The notes beneath the pieces are model-generated. The model was not told the origin of the DNA. It saw only the letters and a program-made list of their open reading frames with translations, and made no database searches. Shown here piece after piece: positions 44,396 through 57,146 of a stretch of DNA of 64,000 bases. Made by a program: the position numbers and the translations under genes. The stretch spans positions 43,142,723 to 43,206,722 of the forward strand of contig CM071568.1 of the NCBI GenBank assembly GCA_036426205.1, given 5' to 3'. Within the stretch, counting starts at the first letter, position 1; each line of letters begins with the position of its first letter. Origin of the DNA: Ascaphus truei (taxonomy: Eukaryota > Chordata > Amphibia > Anura > Ascaphidae).

Positions 44396-46075
44396 AATCA
44401 TAGTAATGCATACAATAGAATAAGTAGACTAGCATTTGTTTTTATATATATATATATATACCGTATATATATAAAAAAAAATAAAGGAAAAACACACTAT
44501 ATAATAATATACACAGAAAAATAAGCTAGCTCATCATTCAGCCTGGCCATTTTTGTCCTAATATTAAAAATATAGGTAAAAGGGCTAAAATTAATTAAAT
44601 AGTTGCATTTAGTGAAGATCATATTATTTAACAATTTTTAATTTTTTTTATTATTATAAATACAAATATAACAATTAATAAGATGATTAAAAAAAGCAAA
44701 TGAATATTTTAACTGCCACAAAGAAATATAGAAAGTATAGTATAGAAGTTGCGTTTAGATACGGATACGGGTTTAGATACGGATTTGTATTTCTTAAAGT
44801 ATCCTGGCTTCAAAACTAGTAACCACAGCAGTTTTACCAAATATGGTCTTTAATACAGTATATCTGCCATTGTTTTTGCCACACTTTTGCAGCTGACAAA
44901 TAGACCCCACAGTATTTTTACACAAGCCTTTTAAATTATTTTTTGAATCACAACAATCCTCAGAATGGGTTTTTGTTTATACTTAAATACTGCACGCTAT
45001 TAAAGGCTTTCAGATTTATAGGTATTTTAAAAACAGAGCCAGTACGAAGTGTAAATTGGTAACCACTCAGAAGGGCAGCTGCTCAAAGATGACTTATCTT
45101 GGTATCTCAGTGGGGGGGGAAAAAGAGAACGAATGCAGAAGTACGAATGCAGGAGAAGGTCACATTTCCTGCGGAAAATGTAAAACTTATAAATCCGTCA
45201 GTGAAAGCAAAACGTTTAAAAGCCATGTATCTCACAAAAGCAATTGTACCGAAAAACAACATTGATTGCAAAACTCATTTTGGGGTCTGCATTCCGATGC
45301 ACTAGACTAGTCAACAAACTGGTCTTATAAGGAAACGGTGAAACCGAGCCAAGCACACTAAATAAATATGTATCTAGACCAGTCCCTAAGTACTTTGTCC
45401 TGGGAGATCCGAGAGGAGAGGACAGATTCAGGAGGACTTCCCAAAGTAACATCTATTGCAATGGAATCTTATTGGAATGACAATTGTACCCAGTCAGTCA
45501 TTGACAGTGGAGGATTCTCAAGGTCTACTGGCTGCAAAACCGAGAGAAAAATGCACCACATTTAGAAAGTACTGTAATAACTTTCACATTGAAACCGGTG
45601 GTATTTCCTTCTTTGATAAATTTCTCATTAGTTGCGCCCCAGCTTCGCAGCTTGGAGACTTTGATAAATAACCCTGTATGTGTATATATTTTAAATTGCT
45701 ATTTTAAGTGCCTGGAATTGTATTTTATTACATACATAATGGTCCTTAATGCAAGAGTGTATCTACTATTTTGGATTTGCCCGGTTTCAGTGAGTTTTCA
45801 CCCTATTTACTAAAGCTCAAAAAATGCTCTTTATAAGCACGACAATAATTCTGTCTACTTGGCTATGCCCTGATGTCCCTGAACCAAATTAGAATGAGCA
45901 AATATTATTTAAAGCTAAGCCAGATTCATTGTAGGATCAATGCCATCCTAAGGCATTGGCTAGCTGGCGGTGCCACATCGCTCGAAATCCTGGAAGTGCT
46001 GTCTATTTGTGGAGATACACAAAAATAGGAGCGTATGAAAGGAGACAAAACCGAAATTAGTACATAAAATCTTTA
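44396..46075. other. Unassigned AT-rich DNA
   Basis: Starts with a (TA)n run at 44443-44477. No gene or repeat family recognised; short ORFs near 45056-45813 carry no motif. Confidence 0.5.
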
Positions 46076-46440
46076 TAGGTAAAAAATACAGAACATATAA
46101 CACCATATACAGGTAAAGATCACAATGATCTAGTGGTCTATGACATCCACAGAGGATTTGGACCTGCTATACAGAGCCTCACAACAAGATGTTCTAAGCG
46201 ATCCCTAAGAGTATTACCAGGGAAAGAGTCAGGGGCTAGAGGACAAAAAAACACACACAGAACTCAAGCTAATAGCTCATAGAGCTCCGGTTGGCGTTCT
46301 CGTGGAGTATCAAGACTGCAGCTCGGATATCCGTCGTCACGGACGTCGCGTCGCTGCGTGATGACGTCACCTACATATGACACTTCTTCAGGGGATAAGT
46401 CATGTGATCCCTAGGTATCATTTAAATACCTGACTAGTAA
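46076..46440 (-). mobile_element. Penelope-like 3' tail, left arm of an inverted pair
   Basis: On the minus strand, TATCCCCTGAAGAAGTGTC (near 46382-46400) and a GC-rich ATGACGTCATC..ACGTCC segment resemble Penelope-like 3' UTRs. 46076-46311 is the inverted counterpart of 47350-47576. Confidence 0.5.
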
Positions 46441-47349
46441 ATTCTAAGCCAATAGGGATCACTTTAAACCGGATAGAAAACACAGCCTTCCAATCAGTAC
46501 TCACAATATTACTAACATTACATTACAAAACTTTAACAATTGACGAACAATCCATAATGACATTAAACAGTAAACTACATAATACATCACAATTAAAACG
46601 CATCCTATATGTATAACCTAATGATATTAGAATATTTAAAGTATGCTTATTATTTTAATTACATTGGTTGATAATAATAACTAATCATGCATACCATATG
46701 TACGACAAAAACCACTCAAATATTTTAAAATATTTTAAAAAAATGTTAAAAATATATATTAAAAATATACATATTTTGTTTCTTAATACGTTCACATAAA
46801 TATCCATTATTAAAAATATTAATGTATTATCTAAAAAAAATGATGAATGCGATATCATATATAAAAAAGGGGAGGAAAAGTCTGAAATATCTAATATTTT
46901 ATAAGTCCTCACCCTATATCAATATCAGAATAATATTTAGTAACCCTAATAATCATAAGTGCAAAAATATGCAAATATAGATATATATGTACATAATCCC
47001 ATGTGTAACTAAATAGTATAGACTTCGCACACATGAATGTGTATACTAAATATACATAGAGTTCAAGAATAAACTAATAAATCATCACGTGCTCTATAAA
47101 CATATTTGTGTTTCAACAAACATATTAGAGTCAATGTATACATATACACCATAAATTGTCATAAATAAGCTCCGTATCCATGGATTATATAGGAAACAAA
47201 TTCCTTAATTGGTATATAAAACCATAGATAGCTGCAAGATGTGATCAATTATACAGACAAATATATATCGAGTATCTGGTATATGAATTGTAAACATTGA
47301 ACACACAAGGATAACATCAGACCAAAAAAGTGCCCATTTCAAAAAATCG
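46441..47349. other. AT-rich spacer between the inverted arms
   Basis: About 0.9 kb of very AT-rich DNA with no ORF of note. Confidence 0.5.
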
Positions 47350-47576
47350 ATACTCCACGAGGACGCCAACAGGAGCTCTATTAGCTGTTAGCTTGAGGTC
47401 TGTGTGTGTTTTTTTGTCATCTAGCCCCTGACACTTTCCCTGGTAATACTCTTAGGGATCGCTTAGAACATCTTGTTGTGAGGCTCTGTATAGCAGGTCC
47501 AAATCCTCTGTGGATGTCATAGACCATTGTGATCTTTACCTGTATGTGGTGTTATATGTTCTGTCTTTTTTACCTA
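47350..47576 (+). mobile_element. Right arm of the inverted pair
   Basis: Near-perfect inverse of 46076-46311 (for example ATACTCCACGAGGACGCCAA here against its complement there), with scattered substitutions. It ends TACCTACA. Confidence 0.7.
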
Positions 47577-47825
47577 CAGTATAGTTTCACTTTATTTCAC
47601 TTTTCTATATTAATAGATTTTATCACTAGTTCACTGCACTATATTTTAATATATTTTTTTTCATCACTCTATGGTGTTAAAAGCGCCTGTTTAAATCACA
47701 TTGATGTTACTCGCATTTGGTCACCTACATCATCAAGGGGGCTGGACAGGAGACATAACACACACAATTAGAACAGTAAGTCTTGCTACATCTGTATTTC
47801 TGTGGTGTACTGTAGATAATAATAT

Positions 47826-48540
47826 TCAAAGAGACAATACACAATGCTGAAAATCTCAGTAAGAAAATGAACAAGCTTGAGAGAGTTTTCTTGGCAATTT
47901 TATGGAACGATATTCTTATCCATTTTAATGAAACACGTAAAATTCTGCAAAAAGAGGGTTTTAACTTTTCTGTTGCTCTCTGCATTCCTCAGTCATTGAT
48001 GTCATATATTCAGGATTTAAAAAGCCAAATTTTAGAATATGAGTGTAAGCCAAAAGCCACATTTCCCAATACGGATTACAGTGACATCAGAAAACGGACA
48101 AAAAAAAAAAGGAGTTGCTACAGTTCCTCACTTATTTTGACGCGGCTGATGCTAGTGACACCGTTCAATGTCGTCTTAAATTCAAGCGTAAAACGTACTT
48201 ACTAATCATTAAGGCATATTCTATAAGCTTCGAAAGCGCGATCCGTGTGGTATGCACGGAAAGTCCCATGGAAGTGAATGGGGCTTTCGGAGCTTAAAGA
48301 ATGTGCCCCATTGACTTACTGAGTTCTAACTTAGAAAAAACAGCTGAAGCAGGCAAATAAATCAGTAATCATTTTGGATTCTTCCTGAAACTTCATGTTA
48401 TGGACGCTGCTGAAATCTCTGAGCATTGTGATAGGCTCGCCTTAATTTAAAACAAGGATTTGGAGAAAGAAGAGACAACATCATGCTCAGCAATTCAAGC
48501 AGTACATATCACAGGAAGAAGAGCAATCGGTATCCAGTAT
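47826..48540 (+). pseudogene. hAT / ZMYM1-like transposase, central part
   Basis: The plus strand encodes ENLSKKMNKLERVFLAILWN, DILIHFNETRKILQKEGFN and IQDLKSQILEYE, followed by a KRTKKKR basic run. This is the pattern of ZMYM1-like hAT transposases before the dimerisation domain. After a frameshift at about 48110, an LTYFDAADA segment follows and, after a small hairpin insertion, an AAEISEHCDRLAL segment. hAT transposases cut and paste DNA with an RNase H-like core. Here the upstream core and BED/TTF finger are not visible, and frameshifts make it non-functional. The C-terminal domain lies beyond the LTR at 50382. Confidence 0.7.
48217..48303. mobile_element. Small hairpin MITE inside the transposase remnant
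   Basis: ATTCTATAAGCTTCGAAAGC (48218-48237) is mirrored with two mismatches by GCTTTCGGAGCTTAAAGAAT (48283-48302). The 85-bp element splits the transposase reading. Confidence 0.55.
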
Positions 48541-48545
48541 TTATA

Positions 48546-50381
48546 TGTAGCCAGGTCACCGTTTTCTCCCCTCGACCCCCCAGGGAGCCTCCGTGGCCAC
48601 GGACGCTGTCGGGTACTGCCAGAGGCCAGCGGCAGAACCGACGGCCATTCCGGAGGGTGGGGGCCGAAGAAGGAGCTCGCCGGAGTGCAGGAGATCTCCG
48701 GCGGCTCTTGCCTAGGGCGCCGCCATTGCGTTTCAGTTCGCGCATGCGCAGTAGGTCCCCGGCGGCCCAGATAGCTCGCGCATGCGCAGGGAGGCTGCGA
48801 GAGGCAGGGAACAGTTGCGTGAGGGCAGGGAAGGCGCAGGAGAGTCGCGCGAGAGTAGGGATAGCTAGTGAGAGGTTGTGGCGGCCATTAGGGCTTAGTG
48901 TAGGCAGAGGGAGGGCGCGCACGCGGCCCCAATGTTGTTATAGGTGCCCCGGGACTACAATTCCCATAGTGCCTAGCGAGGGAGGCACCAGGTGCCTCAT
49001 AGGAGCCAATAGGGCTGCAGGACTGCCCTGGATAGATTGGATACATTTCGCGGGCAGAGAGCTGCGTAGTCAGTCAGAGCAAAGTCAGAGACCGGAGCAG
49101 CCCAGGGAAGGAGGTAGGGTACAGGAGTCGGGGACTCCCTGTACTAGGCCAGTACCCCCAGGGCCAGAGATAGTTCAGCTCCCCAGTAAGGTGAGTGTTG
49201 CCAGGGGCAGCCCTCAGGTTAGGGACCCTGCCACTTACATTAGTGGGAGCTGGAAAAGGAAGGTTACAAAGAGTTGGATTCAGGGAGCTGTGAGGGAAGG
49301 AAGGGTGCGGGGAGCGAGTGCAGCTCCTGCCCCATATAGGTACCCACACCCCAGGTAGGCCCCAACTCCCCACTAGCTTAGTGGGTAAATGCTTATGGAG
49401 GCCCAAGATAGGGACGCTGCCCTTAGCATAAAGTGCTGCCTTGTCAGAGTCACGGCTGTTAGTGCTGTGAGGTCTGACAGGCAGGCACCTTGTTGCGCAG
49501 CACGTTGGCTGCAGCCTCCAGTGAGCTACAGCTTGCTGCTGTAGGCGCTGGGACTAGTTAGAAAGTAGTGAGGCTGAAGGGACTTGGGTAGTTAGGGGAG
49601 TGGGACAGGTCATTACCCCCTACCGGCCATAGGAGTTCCCCAAGCCACTACAGGTTGCTGTACTACAGGGACAGGCCCTAGGTTAGGGTTCCTGTCACGT
49701 TAGTACCACTTATATAGATAGGGACACAGCGGCTGCTGCTGTTCCTGTGGAGCGGTTGGACCCACGTTGGGGTCCACAGAGACTTTCGTATGAATAGGAT
49801 CGCCCCTGGCGGTCCGCACGTGCAAGGAGTTCGGTTGGAGGATCAGACGGATTCATCACACGTCTGACCCTTTGAGAAGATTGTTGCTGACCCGAGCACC
49901 GGAGTGCTCGGCAGGTATTATACCATCATATGTGCACCAACAGGCCTAGAGGTTCTTAGTGACTGTGCAGTCACCCATTGACTATCTCTGTAGGAGTACG
50001 GGACATTGGGTGGGGTTCTTGGGACACTGGGTGGGATCATCTGGTGTCGGGGAATCGTCCTGCGACACGTCACTGTCAGTGTCTCCTCGTGAGAGGGGCA
50101 CAGGTTATTATTATTTGTTAGTAAAGTCATTAGTTATATAATCACTGTGTGTGTGGTTTCTGAGTGGGTTCCTATGTTAGGGTCATTCTACACTTCCCTA
50201 GAATCCTACATAGGTGGAGGCGCTGAAAGAAGATACGTTCCAGAGGATTCACCCCAGGCTCTCACTAGCGGAGGCTCAGACCTCCTGTGAGCCTGCAGGT
50301 ATACGCATCACACCGGTAACACCGCATGTTCTACTCACCCACACTATATATGCGATTGGGTGGGGTGGAATACCCGTTACA
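48546..50381 (+). mobile_element. Long solo LTR (TGTAG family), 1836 bp, TATA duplication
   Basis: It starts TGTAGCCAGGTC and ends GGAATACCCGTTACA; TATA lies on both sides (48542-48545, 50382-50385). The box GGTGGAGGCGCTGA is at 50213-50226 and the splice-donor-like GCAGGTATACG at about 50295-50305. The 5' 500 bp is GC-rich, producing long chance ORFs. Closest relative in the window is 4516-6196. It splits a hAT transposase. Confidence 0.85.
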
Positions 50382-50385
50382 TATA

Positions 50386-50640
50386 CAACGTAAAAGCATG
50401 AGAAACTAGCGTCAAGATTTCCCAACATTGAAATTGCTTCATGAATTTCCCTATCGATGATGGCCACAGTCGGCAAAGGCAAAAGATCTTTTTCCAAGAT
50501 GCAACTAATTAAGCATGGGCTCCTCAGTTTCATGCTTCAACCAAGATTGAACGCTCTTTCCTTGATGACAATCGACTCAGATACACTTGATTTAAATCGA
50601 ATTTGATGATGTCATTTGTGTCGTTGCAAATATTAAAAAA
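50386..50640 (+). pseudogene. hAT transposase C-terminal dimerisation domain remnant
   Basis: Directly after the LTR the plus strand encodes LASRFPNIEIAS, then ISLSMMATVGKGKRSFSKMQ, LIKHGLLSFMLQPRLNALSL. This corresponds to the FPNIxIALRIxL...ERSFSKLKLIK...RLNxLA signature of the hAT C-terminal domain. A TGA and a frameshift interrupt it. It continues the remnant at 47826-48540. Confidence 0.8.
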
Positions 50641-52713
50641 ACAGAGACATGTAGATAAATAAATAAATATTTGTGTTTGTAGTAATATTTGCAGAATTTC
50701 AATAAAAGATTTGAATGTTGTTCAATAAAAATATACTATATTTCAATGTGACTGTGGACGGGCCCTCCAATTAACACCCACAAATTCTTAAGATGGCTCT
50801 GTATAGGTTGGGATAACTTTAAAGGGACCAACATGACAGCTTGTTATAGATGAACCTATAGTGTACAATGCATTCAAGTGTCTCAAGTTTCCCCTTCAAG
50901 TCTACTCTCAAATAAAGATAAACCAGATCAATGCATGGATGGGCTACTTCTTGGTAAACAAGAATAATGTGCACACACACACACACATCACCCAGCTACC
51001 ACAGATTACCAGATGCACACACACAGTCAAACCATATTAGTGCTTCCATACACTTTTTCCAGCTCAACTAGGTTAGAACATGGTAGCACTATTTCTAGAT
51101 AGCAGCAGTACTTACATTAAGAAATGTGGTCTAACTAAAAATACTACTTACAGTATTAGCACTTCCTAAATTCTATATCAGCCAAAATGACAGAAGGGGA
51201 CGTTTTCAGACAAAATTCCCCATTGACTTTCAGCCGCTTCAGAGAATATAGAATAAGTCCTTAACGTGCTATTTTATGAGTACCCTATATGACCTTACAA
51301 AAATAGTGAGAAAAAAGGTAATATTAGGTATTTAGACCTGTAATTGTTTTCTTCACCCTCCTCGCATACCATTACACTTTGATCATTGAGTGACACCATT
51401 TTTATACAGTTTAACAGTGTGAAATTGAACATACAAGAATTGGAACAGCTGAAAAACTGTGCGCCGATGGGACACGCTACCAATGGGGAATTGCGCCAAT
51501 GGAAGTGCGAGTGTTCTCTTGAACTTTGCAACTGTGTGTTATATAACTGAAGTACTTTGTACCCTTCAGTGATAATTGACTCATGCAAATATGGACTGAT
51601 TCATGCATTAATGCAGTCACAAAATGCCTACACTATTTGTATATCTGCATGGGACTTAAAGGGTTCTACGTGTGTGCCACATAGACATATCACTTCCTGT
51701 ATATTCCCTAACAGGACTCCAGATGCACTAGATAAGATAACAATACACATCACTTTATGATGCTGTTAAAATATGTAACAAGTGTGTTTTGTCTATAACA
51801 ACCTTGTTGTGGATTTATAGATTACTTTAGATTTGTAGTGGCATAAAAAAAATGGAAGATGATTTGCAGTGTGTTTGTTTTTCACTGGAGCAGGCTCTGG
51901 TCATTCTCTAGTTTCCAAAAGGATGGATGTAGCCTTGTTAATCGTAAGGGATGTAAAGCCCCAAGAAAGACAGAACGTGCATTATGCTGCAACAAATGCA
52001 GATTTAAAACTGGAGAGTCATCTTGGACAAGTTTCAACCACAGCTTAGCAAGGTCCCAGAACAATCTCGGGATAAAACATCAAGTGAATTAACAACGATC
52101 AATTTGTGCTAATCAAAAAGAGGCTGAAAAGTGCAGTAAAGCCAGAACAAGAAATATTTTAACAATACAGCTAAAATGGTGCTGTACTTTCCCAATTTAA
52201 GAGCACCAAGTAAACCAAATTATTTGAGAAGGGTGATTGTAAAAGGCTTTTACAATGTTACTGCCAGGTCAATAAGCACTCGGGAACTGGGCAACGATGC
52301 AGTGATACAACCCTACATTTTATTGTGGTAAGTGATATCCTTCAAAAACATCCAAATCTGATTTCTTTTTTTATATACGGACTCCCCCTTTCTTGCTAAA
52401 TGTTAGGTAAAACAAGCAGTGGTATATTTAACATAGCTATTAACAAATAACATCTTAATAAATATTTATCCTCAAGCCTCCTTGCTCAGGTTGCCCACAC
52501 CATAAAAGAAAAGTAAATGTAATCTGGTATTCTTGAACTACTAACACTAAAATAGGTTTATAGACAGAGGCCTAGGGGTAATATTAAGTTTTTGGGGGTT
52601 TTTTTTACAAGGGAAAACCTGTTTAATTCCCAAAATCAGCATCTTGTAACCTTGAACAAGACAAGTTGAGTCTATGTTTTGGGGGAAAAGATTCCATGCG
52701 TATGTAAATGCTA
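50641..52713. other. Unassigned AT-rich DNA
   Basis: No gene recognised. A (CA)n run lies near 50972-50986, and short ORFs lack motifs. Confidence 0.5.
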
Positions 52714-53932
52714 TGAAGCCCTTGTACCCCCTGGGTACAGAAACCACCTGTGCTGCTGACACCTGTTTAGCTTACCAGGAGGTCTGAGCCTCAGCCACTG
52801 GGAGCCTGGGCTATACTTATCGTCTCGGTGCAGCGCCTCCACCGGGAGGGATCCCAGCGTAGTGAGAGGAGCCCCTCACCGGAACCAATGTACACAGTAA
52901 TCACACACAGGTATATGATAACAGTGTTTACTAACACAAATGATACACCCCCAACATATCCCAGCCATGCAAGGCCTCGGCCCACAATAACACCGCCCAG
53001 GTGGAACCCCCAAAATACTGGAGTGCCTGGGCACTTTACCCCATAGTGTCCACAAGCCAGTCCCTCCCCCAAAGAGTACGTGTGGGATAGCGTGCTTCCC
53101 TTTGTGTGTAGGGATCCGTTGGTGCACTTAAACAATACCTCCCTGATCTCAGTCCAGATCAGGTCAATTAGTAAAAGACTCCATTGATCAACGACGTGGT
53201 TCTACACCGAAATCCTCCGGCTCATCTGCTGTGAGACTCCGTAAGCGGATGCCTCTGGAGGGGCTTCCAGCTGGAGTGTACCCCTTAAAATAATCTCTGT
53301 TGAAGTGTCCTGGCTTTGCTTTACAGGCAACAGGCCGTCCTTCACTTACAGAGGTGATGTCCTGCAGCTGATAACTCTCACTGACACATTACTGGGGAAA
53401 GGGTCCCTATCTAAAGCCTTTCCCTGCAGCATACACAGCATACACCAACTACAGTGACTCTGGGGATCTACCTTGGACCTTGGGGTAAATCTGGCCCACT
53501 CCAGGGGAGCACTGCTCCCTGGACCCTACCTTCACCCTCTCTGTCCGGATCACAAGTGGTGTGGTCTCCCTTGGCGCCAAATGTATCTATTCTTCCTCTC
53601 CGCATTTCCAGGAACACTATTGGTCCTCCTGCAACACATGTACAGCCGCCCCTAAGGCTGCTGGGGCTTGTAGTCCCTTGGCAGTGCTGTGTAAAATCAG
53701 CAGCCGGCGCTTGCTGCCACTGCGCATGCACGAGTTATAATGGCCGCTGGGTGCTCGCTGCGCATGCGCGAAGTTCCCTAACATGGCGGCGCCCTTAACC
53801 GCCACTCACCGCGGGTCTCCGGTGACCCGCTCGCCTGCCTAACACCCGCAACTTTCCCTGCAGCTACCGGAGGTACGAGCAGGGGGTGAGGTAGCGCTGA
53901 GGAACCGGGGGACCAGTGGAGACCTGGTTACA
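52714..53932 (-). mobile_element. Solo LTR (TGTA/TACA family), about 1219 bp
   Basis: The plus strand starts TGAAGCCCTTGTACCCCC (a degenerate TGTAGCCC) and ends AGACCTGGTTACA. The inverted box GGTGCAGCGCCTCCACC is at 52828-52844, and TTACCAGGAGG at 52774-52784 gives a donor-like CCTGGTAAGC on the minus strand. Flanks GCTA/TCAT do not match, so the start may be off or the target duplication has decayed. The GC-rich end is typical of the family. Confidence 0.7.
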
Positions 53933-53936
53933 TCAT

Positions 53937-54866
53937 ATACAGTGATTTCATACACTGTGCAGTGTTCATATTACAGCTATAATTATTAAGTAAAACGATC
54001 ATAGAAATGCATGTACAAAGGTCCATTTTTACTAAAAAAGTGCTTCTCCATGATACACCTGTGCTGGAAAACACCTTACAGCCCATTCACTTATTTTTTA
54101 CTAAGCCATTCTGAAAGGTGTCATATGGAGTATCACTGCTTAGTAAATATGGACCAATATGTCAAACACATTTAACCCTCCTGCCTGATACTTAAAGAGG
54201 TTACATGCACTAAGTATTTAAAGTACATGGCTGTGCTCAGTCTATGTTACTTTATCAGGGTTATGGATCCATGCAGGCTGGGCGTGTATGCGGGAGTGAA
54301 TAATGATGGGCGCCAGGAACTTTCTTAATACAAACAACAAGCCTTTATTACTCTCCATTGACACGGCTCCTCTCTTTGGTCACATACAGTTTATATATAG
54401 TTGCTGTCTTCTGTTACAATGCTTGCACTGTTATATTCTGCTTCCGTAGGTGCCCTAAGCTTAACACCCCAGAGAGGTACAGACACTTAGCTTGGATCAA
54501 ATGAGCTGTCTCCGTTCTGCATAACGTCTGTAATGCTCTGTCACTGTGAGCACCTTTTCGGGCCCTGGACGAATCAATTTTATTAAGGGATCCATGTCCA
54601 GCTTCTGTATTCTAACTGCCACACAGACTGGTACTGAGGCCGATATGAACATGCCTGGTGAATGAGTCCTGTCACACCCTGGACTACCTCTCATAGACTT
54701 CTGTAGGGTATATATCTCCTCTACCGGCAACTAGTGTTCACCATGGCCATTTCTGTGGGTACTATCTGAAGGGGCACTTACCCTGACTACAACTCAATAA
54801 CCCCCGGGACAGATTCTTCTTGTCTACTTCTACATATACTCGGGATCCTATCGACACTAAAATACA
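53937..54866. other. Unassigned DNA
   Basis: A 77-codon minus ORF at 54497-54730 has no recognised motif. 54296-54840 has LTR-like composition with TTTATATATAG near 54410, but no ends were found. Confidence 0.4.
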
Positions 54867-54975
54867 CCCCCACTACACACAATAAATCATACACTGGTAG
54901 TTAACCCCTTAATTGCCTTAGCAGTTAGCTGCTAAGGTAATTAGGCTGCCTGTAAATGTATTTTTATTGCATTAG

Positions 54976-55504
54976 TGTAAGAGGACATGTGCAGAGGTAT
55001 GCAATGGAGACTGTTTTAAGGTGAAATGAAATACGGCTTTTATTGCGCCTGTTTCTTTAACACAAGAAAACATCTAAACTTATGCAAATAAGGGGTCAAA
55101 CAAAGCTTCTGTTCCACTTGGGAGTATTTCTAGTTAAACCTATGCAGTCCACAACTCCCTTTAGATTAGCATATCTCCCAGCCCCATACATATATCCTGT
55201 TATGTGCAGATATACAAAAAGTCTTAGAAAGGAAAGTCTTATCTGTCTCTTGTAGGGGAAGGCTTCTTTGTTCTCCAGGTTTAGAAGTACTTTCCCCTGT
55301 GTCTTGCTGGCAGCGTGCAGTCTCTTCTGGCAGGCTCAAGACGTCTGTTTCCTTGTTCAGCTCACAGGTGTGCTAAGGAGTCTCACTTCCTGTCTCAGAG
55401 GCAAGCTTTTTCTAACACCTCTAATCAGCCAGGTGCTGGTCAATTAACCAGCACACTGCTGGATTAGAGGCAAGTTTTCTGAACAGGGTAAGTCCCCTGT
55501 TACA
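54976..55504 (-). mobile_element. Solo LTR, 529 bp, ATTRG duplication
   Basis: It starts TGTAAGAGGAC and ends CCCCTGTTACA. Flanks are ATTAG (54971-54975) and ATTGG (55505-55509). Duplication copy 2 has the uninterrupted site (ATTGG at 57456-57460). CAATAAAAGCC on the minus strand near 55040 suggests a polyadenylation signal and minus orientation. Confidence 0.8.
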
Positions 55505-56358
55505 ATTGGATTGAAGCCAGGGGTCTCTGGAACTGGTATTAATGTATATCAGCTCTGGAGACTCCCACTTACAAATTCCACACCGCCATCCTTGGCGTGG
55601 CGAGATGAGATTTTGATAAACTCGCTATTTCAGAGCACTGATGAGATTCAAGGCTACTAGAATAGCGTGAGTTTATCTCTCTGGAGAATGCACTCCCTGT
55701 ACAAGTTTGGCAGGTTATCGAAGCTTCCTGACTAGCAAATCTGCCACATCATACGGGAAGTGCCAAAAAAACCTGGATGAGTTGGTTATCAAAGTTTATA
55801 GTAGAATAGGCTCCTAAGAGTATTAATCAACTCTGCTCGCAATTTACGTTTTCTGGGTTATGTTACACATTGAAGCCAGGGGGTTCAGCTGAGCTGATGT
55901 GGGGTCCGCAAACGTCCTGGTTTCTGACCGATGAGACGTTTTGTCTGATGGACACAAAATGGCTGTGAGGTCAGACAGCCAATGGGAATTCGCAACATCA
56001 CTGGAAAATTGGCACTTCATCCACATGACTCTCTCCGGCAGGTATTGCTGCTACACATGAAACTCTTATTAGTAAAATCACACCATTTTAAATGGTCCCT
56101 GTAACAAGTTAAGTCAACTGACGTCATGGAATCCAGAACTCTGGACCTGACAACACACTGGTAAAAAACATGGTATAATTCATTTTATGATGTTACTGAT
56201 AGTCATTTCCACACAGTTGTCACCTTGCATGCAAACATTCAGATTACAGGGTTTCTTAACTGTTAAAGTTAAAGCACACAGCCATGTAACTGCATGCTTC
56301 ATGTAGACTTGAAACAACTCTGCCCAGCAAGAGAACTAAACATTACAGAATATACATG

Positions 56359-57146
56359 TATAGCATAGCCTCCCGGCCGCTACTTCTTTTTCCTGGGCCC
56401 TTCCAGTGTCAGTCCTGTTAGGAGCAGGCAGTGGAGGGGTTCATTCCTTCTTTAGGCCCTGTGTGTGTTGCAGACTTGGATACATTTCAGGTATTCAAGG
56501 ACAGGCCTAGCAACTACCAGAGAGTGTCAACCTGAGAGAAGGATACTGATTGGTTCATCCAAAAGTAGTGATCACCAATCCGTATTCACCCTGTTCTGTT
56601 ATGGGGCAGGGTTTCAACCCCCAATATCAGGTTATAAATTCTGGCACTCTCCTAAATTCAGAGTTCAGCTCTGTTGTTCCAGGTTGATCTTTCTCCTCCA
56701 CTTGTGGAGCGAGGAGCCTCTTCCTCCATCCCACCAGTAGATGGGAGGAAAGTGTAACAGGCCTGAAAGGGGCCAAATTCCTTAGTCAGGGCTCTGACCA
56801 GCATGGGAGACAAGAGAGAAAAGGGATACCTCTGTGTTTGCTGTATTATTACCATCTGTTTGCAATAAAGCCAGTTGTATCAGAATCAGTGTGATTACTG
56901 TCTGCTGCTGTAAAGGAAGAACAAGGTATGAACCATTCCCTGCCCCTGCAGAGAAGCTATGCTGACTGGAGGCGCTGCACCAATGAAGAATAAAGGTAAC
57001 CTGCACCCCTGTCCTGGCTCTCCCCACTCCATCGCGGAGCACTCAGCCCTCCTGTTTACCCCAGGTACACAGCACCACACCCAGATAGAAGTAGCTCGAA
57101 GAAGCAGACCCCCAATATCACCTAGGGTGGGGGTACAAGGGCTACA
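56359..57146 (+). mobile_element. Solo LTR (TGTAG family), 788 bp, CATG duplication
   Basis: It starts TATAGCATAGCC (degenerate TGTAG) and ends GTACAAGGGCTACA; CATG lies at 56355-56358 and 57147-57150. The empty site is visible at about 58376-58390 in duplication copy 2. The box ACTGGAGGCGCTGCACC is at 56965-56981 and CCCAGGTACAC at about 57058-57068. Confidence 0.85.

Noticed and set aside
48483..49358. 291-codon plus-strand ORF
   Set aside because: It runs across the LTR start at 48546 into the GC-rich LTR body; Arg/Gly/Pro-rich composition, no domain, open by base composition.
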